From the NCBI RefSeq assembly GCF_900128905.1, contig NZ_FQTV01000001.1, positions 310,001 to 374,000 on the forward strand: a DNA stretch of 64,000 bases, in the 5' to 3' direction. The notes below the pieces were generated by a model. That model saw nothing but the letters and a program-made list of their open reading frames with translations, did no database searches and had not been told where the DNA came from. Origin of the DNA: Bacteroides luti (lineage in GTDB: Bacteria; Bacteroidota; Bacteroidia; Bacteroidales; Bacteroidaceae). This document shows, one piece after another, positions 26,653-34,004 of the stretch (position 1 is its first letter; every line of letters starts with the position of its first letter). A program made the position numbers and the translations under genes.

Positions 26653-27456
26653 ATGCTGAAAGATTACTTTATTCGCCGGGAACTGATAAAGGGATTGAGC
26701 AAGGCATTGGGCACAACTGTAGATATGACGATATATACGGAAAATGTGATTGCCAACACACAAGAGCTACTTTACAGCCTGTGCAGGGATGTAGCATGGA
26801 ATAACACGCTTCGCAATATGGAAACGCTGATGAAAATTAACATCAACCCGCACACCTTGCGCAGTGAACAATCTACTCCAGAGGAATGGACTGAGGCGCA
26901 GGACACAGCTCGCAAACTCACCTCTCTGCCTATAATGATTGACGACAGCTCGTCCATGAGTATTGACTCCATTCGTGTACAGGCTTGCTTCCTTAAAAGC
27001 TGCGGAAAGTGCGATATAATCTTTATCGACTACCTGCAATTAGGTGATATGAAGAATCATAGCAAGGAGAACCGTAACCGCGAACAGGAAGTGGCTATTG
27101 CTGCCCGTAAGGCGAAATTGCTGGCTAAGGAGATGAATTATCCTGTAGTGTTGCTCAGTCAGCTAAACAGAGAGGCAGAAAACAGGTTTGCCGGACGTCC
27201 GCAGTTGAGCGACTTGCGCGAGAGTGGTGCCATTGAGCAGAATGCGGATATTGTGTTGTTGCTCCATCGCCCGGCATTATACAAAGTTGCAACCGACAAG
27301 GAAAGCGGCTATCCTACTGAGGGGCTAGGCATTCTAAGTATTGCCAAGCACCGTAACGGGGAAACGGGCAATGTGTATTTCTCGCACAACAAGAGTATGA
27401 CGAAGATTAGCGATTACGTGCCGCCTATGGAGTGGTTGATGAAGCAGGCAAGATAA
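26653..27456 (+). CDS. DnaB-like helicase remnant lacking the Walker A region
   Basis: A 267-residue protein. Residues 75-267 match the back half of the DnaB C-terminal domain: Walker B IIFIDYLQL (about 125-133), then NREQEVA, PVVLLSQLNREAE, RPQLSDLRESGAIEQNADIVLLLHR and AKHRNGETGNV. The first 50 residues resemble the DnaB linker helix (YFIRRELI...ANTQELLYSL). The normal N-terminal domain and the part with the GKT Walker A loop are absent, so ATP-driven unwinding is not expected by itself. It is either an internal-deletion derivative or a protein that pairs with the host DnaB. It leads a group with DUF4248, HU and amidase genes. Confidence 0.8.
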   Translation: MLKDYFIRRELIKGLSKALGTTVDMTIYTENVIANTQELLYSLCRDVAWNNTLRNMETLMKININPHTLRSEQSTPEEWTEAQDTARKLTSLPIMIDDSSSMSIDSIRVQACFLKSCGKCDIIFIDYLQLGDMKNHSKENRNREQEVAIAARKAKLLAKEMNYPVVLLSQLNREAENRFAGRPQLSDLRESGAIEQNADIVLLLHRPALYKVATDKESGYPTEGLGILSIAKHRNGETGNVYFSHNKSMTKISDYVPPMEWLMKQAR

Positions 27457-27490
27457 TTGTAATATAATTTATAAAATAGGATGTAATTTT

Positions 27491-27621
27491 TTTGCAAATA
27501 CAAAAAATAATATATACATTTGCATAAGAAACGAAACAAAACACCATTAAAGGTATTATAAATACCCAATTACACCTAACCAGAAATGAATAGAAGAGTG
27601 ATATCACTCTTCTATTTTTTT
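27491..27621 (+). ncRNA. Probable small RNA with own promoter and terminator
   Basis: A complete Bacteroides promoter is present: TTTG at 27491-27494 and TACATTTG at 27515-27522, 20 bp apart. It predicts a start near 27528. A small hairpin GGTATT/AATACC follows (about 27552-27566), then a perfect 26-bp palindrome at 27590-27615 and a run of six T. The transcript would be about 90 nt and contains no credible coding frame. The RNA shares a 14-nt run CCAATTACACCTAA (27566-27579) with the region before the HU gene promoter (28071-28084). Confidence 0.65.
27590..27621. terminator. Terminator of the small RNA
   Basis: A perfect self-complementary stretch (ATAGAAGAGTGAT and its complement) followed by TTTTTT. 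It would end the small RNA at about 27620. Confidence 0.85.
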
Positions 27622-27741
27622 ACAATAACCCCTCATTCCCTCCCAATAAAACTGACAATAATATATAATACATTTTTTCTTCCGATTGTATATATATGCA
27701 AACACAAACAAAACAGAGTAATATCGCCTTGAGATAAATTT

Positions 27742-27972
27742 CTAAGGCTCACCCAGATGATCTACAATTACTTTAACCTGGCGTGGCGTATAAATCCTAT
27801 TACGGTGATTGTATTCCAAAACGGAAAGCTCGGCTGTTAGCTGACTATTGCCGGCTATCCAGCGGGCAAGTGTGCGCAAGGCTCCGGGAATAGTCATGTG
27901 CGGATTGTAAAGACATGCCAGTTCTACTTTGGTATATGCCCGGATTTTAAATTCTTCTGCTGTTTTTATCAT
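27742..27972 (-). CDS. DUF4248 domain protein
   Basis: A 76-residue protein: MIKTAEEFKIRAYTKVELACLYNPHMTIPGALRTLARWI, then YTPRQVKVIVDHLGEP at the end. This is the DUF4248 pattern, a small Bacteroidales family found next to HU-type and amidase genes. The fold looks like a small helix-turn-helix (KVELACLYNP, RTLARWI, RQVKVIVDHLG). I start it at 27972; the frame is open to 28026 but the added part is basic and unlike the family. It points away from the HU gene. Function unknown; a regulator of the neighbouring module is a fair guess. Confidence 0.8.
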   Translation of the reverse strand: MIKTAEEFKIRAYTKVELACLYNPHMTIPGALRTLARWIAGNSQLTAELSVLEYNHRNRIYTPRQVKVIVDHLGEP

Positions 27973-28096
27973 AGTCTTTCTTGTTTTTCTTCCTGTAAAT
28001 TTACCAATTTTTGCCCGTTTAACCAAGTTTTAAAGGTAATAAAACGCATAATAATTGTAATTAATTAGAACCAATTACACCTAATACACTCTACTG

Positions 28097-28126
28097 TTTC
28101 CGTTCACCCGCCACACCCTATCTTTG
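28097..28126 (+). promoter_or_regulatory. Promoter of the HU-family gene
   Basis: The -7 box TATCTTTG lies at 28119-28126, with TTTC (28097-28100) 18 bp upstream as the -33 element. The predicted start near 28132 leaves a leader of about 60 nt. Confidence 0.65.
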
Positions 28127-28191
28127 TAGTGTTAACAAGAAAGGATAAGAGCTCTTTACCACAGTATTAATCAACTAAAAATGTAAAGAAA

Positions 28192-28617
28192 ATGAGTGTA
28201 AAGTATTCAGTCGTTATGAGAAAGAATCCGGCTAAATCATCAGAACCGGGAAAGTATTACGCACATGCACAGGCGTATGGTGAAATGGATTTCGATTCGC
28301 TTTGCGAAGAGGTAAACGGACGATGTACCGTAACCCGCGCCGATGTGGCTGCAGCAGTGGAAGCGATTCTGGAATCGATGAAAAAGGCTTTGGCCGAGGG
28401 TAGAATTGTTCGCCTGGGTAACTTCGGTAGTTTCCAGATTGGTGTGAGAAGTAATGGTGCCGTAAAAGAAGATGAGTTTGTATCGTCTATGATTCGCGGA
28501 ACCAGAATCAGTTTCCGTCCTGGTAAGTTGCTCACCAATATGCAAAAAACGCTTGCATATACGCAGGTAGCCAAGCTTCCGGTAAAGGTAACCAATGGTG
28601 GTAACGAGGTGGGATAG
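28192..28617 (+). CDS. HU-family DNA-binding protein with N-terminal extension
   Basis: A 141-residue protein of the Bacteroidetes HU-like group. An N-terminal extension (VKYSVVMRKNPAKSSEPGKYYAH) precedes the HU fold: the dimerisation helices at about 45-70 (TRADVAAAVEAILESMKKALAEG), IVRLGNFGSFQI, and the DNA-binding arm with ISFRPGKLL. It binds and bends DNA without strict sequence choice. It lies in the module with the amidase; the same set is common near surface-polysaccharide loci in Bacteroides, where its exact role is not known. Confidence 0.9.
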   Translation: MSVKYSVVMRKNPAKSSEPGKYYAHAQAYGEMDFDSLCEEVNGRCTVTRADVAAAVEAILESMKKALAEGRIVRLGNFGSFQIGVRSNGAVKEDEFVSSMIRGTRISFRPGKLLTNMQKTLAYTQVAKLPVKVTNGGNEVG

Positions 28618-28989
28618 TCAAGACCTGTAGCTTAGGAAAAGAGTACTCTGTGTTACCAACAGCGATAACCAAATAAAACTGTTGGTGCACAGGTACTTTT
28701 CTAAGTCCGCATTGATAAAGAACATCCGGTAAATTCCGGGACTCTTCCTAAAAGCGGGGCAAATAAAAAAGCAGCAAATCGGTAAACCAGGGAGGCTATA
28801 GAATCTTGCTACCATCCATTGCAAAGCAGATAAGCACAGTAAATAGGTGAAGCAAAAAGGTTGTATACCTTGTAGCTGCTTTTAAACGCACAATAAGCAC
28901 AGCAAACAAGCAAACCGGAGAGGTTTCTCTCATACAAGAGAGAGCCTCTCCTACCTCAAATCAGTTATTAATCAACAAAAACAAGAAAA
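28618..28989 (+). other. Non-coding 370-bp leader with hairpins
   Basis: No gene is visible. Two hairpins stand out: ACCAACAG/CTGTTGGT (about 28656-28693) and a long GGAGAGG...CCTCTCC stem (28917-28951) lying 38 bp before the next ATG, with no T-run. The second could be a leader structure that affects translation of the 89-residue protein or an imperfect terminator. A short direct repeat, ATAAGCACAG, occurs near 28830 and 28892. Confidence 0.5.
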
Positions 28990-29259
28990 ATGAAAATTTT
29001 AGATGGCATAATAAACATTCTGCAAATGGTACTTCCTTTTCTGAAAAAGAAGGATGCCAAGCAAGTGCAGGATTTCACCGAACTGGTAAAGAGTCAGTTC
29101 GACTACCTGATGGAGCAGGTAACCCGCTTTGAGAAGGATTACTTCGAACTTTCCGAGAAAGTAAGGCAGATGTATCAGGAGATGATTACTTTGAACGCGC
29201 AACTAAACACCGCTCTAAAAGGACAATGTTTGGTAACCAGCTGCAAGGACAGGCAATAG
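28990..29259 (+). CDS. Small coiled-coil protein of the amidase module
   Basis: An 89-residue protein. It starts with a hydrophobic helix (MKILDGIINILQMVLPFL), then a lysine patch (KKKDAKQ) and a long amphipathic helix (about 28-75) typical of a coiled coil, and ends with two cysteines (CLVTSC). It resembles the unnamed small proteins that precede the amidase in Bacteroides modules. The short N-terminal hydrophobic helix could sit in the membrane, as a holin or holin-associated protein would. No function can be assigned. Confidence 0.7.
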   Translation: MKILDGIINILQMVLPFLKKKDAKQVQDFTELVKSQFDYLMEQVTRFEKDYFELSEKVRQMYQEMITLNAQLNTALKGQCLVTSCKDRQ

Positions 29260-29743
29260 TTACGGCACAGGAAACAGAATTACGGCATTTATAGATTTAG
29301 AAAACCCTGTTAATAAGGATTCCAGAATCAAGATTACGGCAGTCGTAAATAAATTACGGGAACGAAATATAAATAACGGCATTTAGGGATTCAGAATGCC
29401 TTTGTTTACAGGGTTCCCGGAATGGAATTACGGCATTAGTATTTTAATAACGGAAACGGAATACAAATTACGGCAATTAGAGATTCAGAAAGCCCTGTTA
29501 ATAGGGATTCCAGAATCAAGATTACGGCAGTCGTAAATAAATTACGGGAACGAAATATAAATAACGGCATTTAAGGATTCAGAATGCCTTTGTTTATAGG
29601 GTTCCCGGAATGGAATTACGGCACTAGTATTTTAATAACGGAAACGGAATACAAATTACGGCAATTAGAGATTCAGAAAGCCCTATTAATGGGGAATTAA
29701 AACGAAGATTACGGCATTTTAAATAAAATAACGGCAAAACAAA
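29260..29743 (+). repeat. Phased TTACGG repeat array before the amidase gene
   Basis: Sixteen WTWACGG sites occur, with the A of ACGG at 29262, 29282, 29336, 29356, 29376, 29430, 29450, 29470, 29524, 29544, 29564, 29618, 29638, 29658, 29711 and 29731. They form four triplets spaced 20-20 bp, separated by 54 bp (53 once), with a pair at each end; the basic period is 94 bp. The units alternate so that sequence matches best at 188 bp (29317-29504 and 29505-29692). The 54-bp gaps carry imperfect inverted repeats (GATTC...GAATC). There is no coding frame through it. The array ends 13 bp before the amidase ATG. Confidence 0.9.
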
Positions 29744-30190
29744 ATGAGAGAAATTAATTTAATTGTAATTCATTGCTCGGCAACGAGAGTGGATAGAGAT
29801 ATCACCGCACAAGACATTAATTCAGCTCACAAGGTAAGGGGATTCAGTTCCTGGGGGTATCACTACTACATCCGTAAGAACGGCAAAGTGGAACCAATGC
29901 GAAGTCACGATGAAGTTGGAGCGCATGCTCGAGGATACAATGCAAAGTCTCTGGGCATCTGCTACGAAGGCGGACTGGACACCAACGGCAAACCGGCTGA
30001 TACTCGCACATTGTCTCAGCAAATTGCACTACACGCTCTGGTAAGCAAGTTACTCAAAGAGTTCCCCGGCAGCAAGGTAGTAGGTCATCGGGATTTAAGT
30101 CCGGATAAAAACTACAACGGCATTATTGATCCATCTGAGCGTGTGAAAGAATGTCCCTGTTTTAACACAGCCGACGAAACGTGGGAATAA
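29744..30190 (+). CDS. N-acetylmuramoyl-L-alanine amidase (T7 lysozyme-like)
   Basis: A 148-residue zinc amidase of the PGRP/T7-lysozyme type that cuts the bond between muramic acid and L-alanine in peptidoglycan. Zinc ligands are H10 (VIHCSA), H120 or close (VVGHRDLSPD) and the cysteine in ECPCF; YHYYIRKNG and GAHARGYNAKSLGI are the usual substrate-groove motifs. No signal peptide is present, so it needs a holin-like route or cell lysis to reach its target. It closes the HU/DUF4248 module and is followed by a strong terminator. Confidence 0.93.
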   Translation: MREINLIVIHCSATRVDRDITAQDINSAHKVRGFSSWGYHYYIRKNGKVEPMRSHDEVGAHARGYNAKSLGICYEGGLDTNGKPADTRTLSQQIALHALVSKLLKEFPGSKVVGHRDLSPDKNYNGIIDPSERVKECPCFNTADETWE

Positions 30191-30194
30191 AACG

Positions 30195-30223
30195 AATGGG
30201 CTATCCAGAAGTGATAGCCCATT
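30195..30223 (+). terminator. Terminator after the amidase gene
   Basis: A perfect 11-bp stem (AATGGGCTATC with GATAGCCCATT) around a 7-nt loop, followed by TTGCTTTTGTTT. Confidence 0.88.
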
Positions 30224-30475
30224 TTGCTTTTGTTTATTTCGCTAAAAAATCGCTATCTCACCATTGCTAAAAAACAACAATATAGTTATTAATTTGAACT
30301 ATTTTTATTACACTTGTAGCGAAAAAAGATATATAGCACCAAAAGGTATCTAATTATTGATGTAACAGTGGCATATATCATACATAAGACAACCTTTCAA
30401 GAAAAATATCCAAGTGTTATTCTTAAATATAAAATGTATCGAAAAAAAAATTCCAGGTTTTAAAATAATTAATTT

Positions 30476-30994
30476 ATGAATTCTAAAATAAGTTTTAGTA
30501 AGGGTGTCTGGATTATTTCCATATTGACATCTATTGGTATCATTGCTTGCCTCATTTTTTTAGGGAAGGATATTTTCCTGCAAAAGGGTTCTCATGATAT
30601 TATCAATATTATATTATTTTTTCTAGTCATATTAGCTTATATTTCAAGTTTATATTTCATGCCAATAAGTTTGCTCCTAACGAGCGATAAACTTGTGATA
30701 CGATGTTTAATACATAGAGTGTACATTCCGCTATCAAATATCGCTGTAATTGAAACTGCACAAAAATATAAGGATTTTACAGATATTAGAGTGTTTGGAA
30801 TTGGTGGATTATGGGGTTATACAGGCCTTTTCCGTAACAAGGGGGTTGGTAAATACATTGCATACATGGGCAATCCTCAACAGGCGTTTTATATAAGGTT
30901 GAAGTCTGGAAGAAACTACTTGGTGAGTTGTGACAATTATTTAATATTCTTAGCAAAGTTATCAAGTCTTACATCTAAATCTGACGTAGAATAA
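30476..30994 (+). CDS. Bacterial PH-domain membrane protein
   Basis: A 172-residue protein with two membrane helices (about 10-30 and 43-68) and then a beta-rich domain: LLLTSDKLVIRCLIHRVYIPLSNIAVIE, VFGIGGLWGYTGLFRN and FYIRLKSGRNYLVSC. This is the pattern of bacterial PH (bPH) membrane proteins. No partner is recognisable; it is a lone gene. Codon use and AT content are a little higher than in the housekeeping genes, in line with an acquired gene. Confidence 0.78.
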   Translation: MNSKISFSKGVWIISILTSIGIIACLIFLGKDIFLQKGSHDIINIILFFLVILAYISSLYFMPISLLLTSDKLVIRCLIHRVYIPLSNIAVIETAQKYKDFTDIRVFGIGGLWGYTGLFRNKGVGKYIAYMGNPQQAFYIRLKSGRNYLVSCDNYLIFLAKLSSLTSKSDVE

Positions 30995-31039
30995 TTGGAA
31001 CGCCCTCTTATTAGATAATAGATAATATTGAATTCCTAA

Positions 31040-31606
31040 TCAGAAAGTATAAACCAGACTGGCTGTTGTACCTTTTACTGATAATTTAAGTTGTTTTCCT
31101 GCCTTGTGATGGTATACAATTGATGCAATGGTACATCCAATAGTTGCTCCCAAACAGACAGCACCAATAGCCAATGCATTAACGGCTCTATGAGAAGAAA
31201 AATGGTCATAAATATACTTAGAACAGCCAACGACTCCTACCCCAAAAACTACTGCTGCAATTCCGTAATTTGTAGATTTACGCTTGTATCTTTTTGCTAA
31301 AGCATCATGATCGATAATAATTGATTGGGAGGACGCCAGGCTATCCTTGGTTACAACAGCATAATTTTCTTTCAAGAGAACTCCATCCGCCATCCCGCAA
31401 ATGCATTGTATATCTGTTCCGTTTAAGTTACCAGGTAAGGTTATCTCTGCAATTAGCGACTTATCATTTGCCGGCATTGAAGTTGATAATGTATCGGCTG
31501 TATCAGTACAGACCTTGACCGGCGAGGCTCCCTGCGCTTGCAAACTTAAGGATAGAAACAGACTAATTGTTACAAGTAAAAATTTCAGATTTGTACATCT
31601 TTTCAT
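31040..31606 (-). CDS. Secreted/membrane protein of unknown function
   Basis: A 188-residue protein with a signal peptide (about 1-25, LSLQAQG). The mature part has an acidic, threonine/serine-rich region, then KRYKRKSTNYGIAAVVFGVGVVG and a second hydrophobic stretch (ALAIGAVCLGATIGCTIASIVYH), a pair of glycine-rich helices, and ends in LKLSVKGTTASLVYTF. The terminal phenylalanine and these small hydrophobic helices are common in Bacteroides envelope proteins. I recognise no family. Confidence 0.68.
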   Translation of the reverse strand: MKRCTNLKFLLVTISLFLSLSLQAQGASPVKVCTDTADTLSTSMPANDKSLIAEITLPGNLNGTDIQCICGMADGVLLKENYAVVTKDSLASSQSIIIDHDALAKRYKRKSTNYGIAAVVFGVGVVGCSKYIYDHFSSHRAVNALAIGAVCLGATIGCTIASIVYHHKAGKQLKLSVKGTTASLVYTF

Positions 31607-31881
31607 AGTATAATAGATAATAATTTATGATTTTCTAAATATAGATAATTATAATTGGCGCTAATCATTCCATTCATTATTTTTAACATATAATTTAAAA
31701 CAATGTAAATATGCTATTAATAGAGAACATTTTACCTCATCAGCAAAACATTTAATGTTTTTTCTGTCACGGATAATGTTTTATATAAAACAATGAACAT
31801 TTTATGCAAATTGTATATTTTAATAAGCAGTATTTTTATCCATTAATCTGTTTTATATAGAAATAATATATTCCAAATAAT

Positions 31882-32184
31882 ATGATTATAGAAATTACAT
31901 TTGAACATAAAAATTCCAAACCACACGAACTGTGTGATGGAATCCATACAGCAGTAATTGAGACAGGTAATTATAGAGGAATTTATGTAATGAAAGATAC
32001 TGACCCCGATTTTTTTGATTCGTATTCAGTAAAAGCTGTTACTGCGGGGAATGATATGCAACTGAAAACTATAATTACGGGCCTAAATAAACTCACGGAA
32101 GAAGCTAAAACTGATTTTATTAATCAGTTGGCAGAGTTATACAACAACAAAACTATACATGGAAAAATACATATTGTGTACTAA
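31882..32184 (+). CDS. Small hypothetical protein
   Basis: A 100-residue soluble protein, MIIEITFEHKNSKPHELCDGI through IHGKIHIVY, mixed alpha/beta with no signal peptide. I recognise no family. The codon use is normal and the frame is closed by the bidirectional terminator that follows, so it is probably a real gene. The 275-bp region before it is very AT-rich, with repeated AACATTT words and no clear promoter. Confidence 0.55.
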   Translation: MIIEITFEHKNSKPHELCDGIHTAVIETGNYRGIYVMKDTDPDFFDSYSVKAVTAGNDMQLKTIITGLNKLTEEAKTDFINQLAELYNNKTIHGKIHIVY

Positions 32185-32231
32185 ATAATTTGCTTAACAC
32201 CTGGATGCTGATTGAGGCATCTCTATATGAA

Positions 32232-32264
32232 AATAGCCTTTCTTCGGGATGAAGAAAGGCTATT
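32232..32264. terminator. Bidirectional terminator
   Basis: A perfect 14-bp stem (AATAGCCTTTCTTC with GAAGAAAGGCTATT) around GGGAT. It lies between the plus-strand hypothetical gene and the minus-strand peptide transporter and can serve both. Confidence 0.88.
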
Positions 32265-32292
32265 GCTATTTATACAGAACTTGATCTGTTTC

Positions 32293-33981
32293 TTACTTTG
32301 AAACGGCTTCGAGCTTTTTCATGATTGAGAAAATGAATGTACCTGAGATTATACAAAGCACTACAAGAACGCCCCACATAATCCATAATTCAATTCCCCA
32401 TAAATAACCAATGATTGCTACACATTTGTTACCTATAGCTGTGGCTGCAAGCCATCCACCCTGCATCAAACCTTTATATTTGGGAGGAGCTACACGGGAA
32501 ACAAAGCTAAGCCCCATCGGGCTAAGGAACAATTCGGCAATGGTTAGCATGAAGTAGGTTCCAATAAGCATGTTTGGTGAAACTAAAACATCACTTACTC
32601 CACCGGTAGATGCTATTGCATCCGGATTAGGAAGGCCTAGTGAACCTATTGCCATCATTATAAAGGCAAAAGCTGCAATAAACATACCAATTCCAATCTT
32701 ACGCGGAGCCGATGGCTCTTTATCCTTACTATTGAGCATAGAAAAGAATGCTACTGATACAGGAGTAAGAATAACGATGAAGAATGGGTTGAACTGCTGG
32801 AAGATTTCAGGAGTAATGGTTAATATCTCCGGCATACCAACGTAGTAGGCATATGCTCCGCCTGCTCCAATAAGGAATGCTATTGCCGATATTACTTTTG
32901 TATTATTGCTTTTTGCCTGAATAAAACCAAGAATACCATAGAAAGCAACAATCATCATTACCATGGTAGGCAAGCCGAAGCCTATTCTCGTTAGTCCGCC
33001 AACAGCACTATTGGTATAGTCGCGGGCAAACCAGGTTAGTGTTAATCCGTTCTGATGGAATGCCATCCAGAAGAAGATTACTACTGCAAACACAAGACAC
33101 AAGGCTATCAGTCTTTGCTTTGTCTCGGCACCCGAAAGTTCTTCTACATGATTTGTTTGTCCTGATGCAACATCTGCTTTTTGTTGTTGACGTGCAGTAA
33201 CATCGGCAGCTTTATAATATTTACGGAACAAAGCAAATATAAGAATAGAGATTACCAGAGAAACACAAGCTACACCGAAGCCGTAGTTATATCCTTCTGA
33301 AAGCTTTTCAATATAATTAGCTCCAAAAGCTTGAAGATTGGCACTTGCACCCGGAGTTTGAGCTTCTGCCAGTTGTTTAAAGCTAGCCAAACCTTCTGGA
33401 GTAATTGTTCCGTTAGTCAGCTGATGAGCCAATGCAGGGATCTTTGCTTCGTAAAAGAGTCCGGCTCTTTTCAGGAAGAAGTTATATACAGCACCTGCAG
33501 CCGAAGGAGCAAAGAATGCACCAATATTGATACACATATAAAATATACTGAAAGCCATATCACGCTTTGAGTTATATTTAGGATCATCATACAAATTACC
33601 AACCAAAGCTTGTATATTGCCTTTAAAAAGTCCGGTACCAATAGAAATCAGTCCTAAAGCACCGTACATCATATACTTGGCAGCTGTATCGACTCCTGTA
33701 GGCATAGCCAGCAGCAGGTATCCAACAAACATAACAACAACGCCTGCTATAACTGTTTTTCCATATCCAAGGAAACGGTCGGCTACAATACCTCCCAATA
33801 ACGGAAGGAAGTAAACCAAGGCTAAGAAATTAGAAAATATTTCGCTGGATGCATTCTTATCAAAACCAAACTTGGCCTGGATAAAGAGTACAAAGATAGC
33901 CAACATGGTGTAGTAACCAAATCTCTCGCCCATGTTTGCAAGGGCAAGAACAAATAATCCTTTGGGATGTCCTTTTAACAT
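32293..33981 (-). CDS. POT-family proton-dependent peptide transporter
   Basis: A 562-residue transporter. The first helix carries ERFGYYTMLAIFVLF (E18, R19, the ExxERF-type proton motif in short form), followed by FLPLLGGIVADRFLGYGKTV, the PTR2 signature, and SIGTGLFKGNIQALVGNLYDD. Fourteen or so membrane segments are visible. It takes up di- and tripeptides with protons. It stands alone, 23 bp before the FKBP gene end on the same strand, so the isomerase may be transcribed with it. Confidence 0.92.
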   Translation of the reverse strand: MLKGHPKGLFVLALANMGERFGYYTMLAIFVLFIQAKFGFDKNASSEIFSNFLALVYFLPLLGGIVADRFLGYGKTVIAGVVVMFVGYLLLAMPTGVDTAAKYMMYGALGLISIGTGLFKGNIQALVGNLYDDPKYNSKRDMAFSIFYMCINIGAFFAPSAAGAVYNFFLKRAGLFYEAKIPALAHQLTNGTITPEGLASFKQLAEAQTPGASANLQAFGANYIEKLSEGYNYGFGVACVSLVISILIFALFRKYYKAADVTARQQQKADVASGQTNHVEELSGAETKQRLIALCLVFAVVIFFWMAFHQNGLTLTWFARDYTNSAVGGLTRIGFGLPTMVMMIVAFYGILGFIQAKSNNTKVISAIAFLIGAGGAYAYYVGMPEILTITPEIFQQFNPFFIVILTPVSVAFFSMLNSKDKEPSAPRKIGIGMFIAAFAFIMMAIGSLGLPNPDAIASTGGVSDVLVSPNMLIGTYFMLTIAELFLSPMGLSFVSRVAPPKYKGLMQGGWLAATAIGNKCVAIIGYLWGIELWIMWGVLVVLCIISGTFIFSIMKKLEAVSK

Positions 33982-34004
33982 ATAAATTTATTTAATGGAT
34001 AATA

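Noticed and set aside
27585..27735. A small protein reading through the palindrome of the small RNA
   Set aside because: The frame would run through a perfect terminator, has no ribosome site and an unlikely composition.
29260..29743. A CRISPR array in the TTACGG region
   Set aside because: The repeated core is only about 7 bp and its spacing alternates 20-20-54; the DNA between sites is itself repeated, whereas CRISPR spacers are unique. No cas gene is near.
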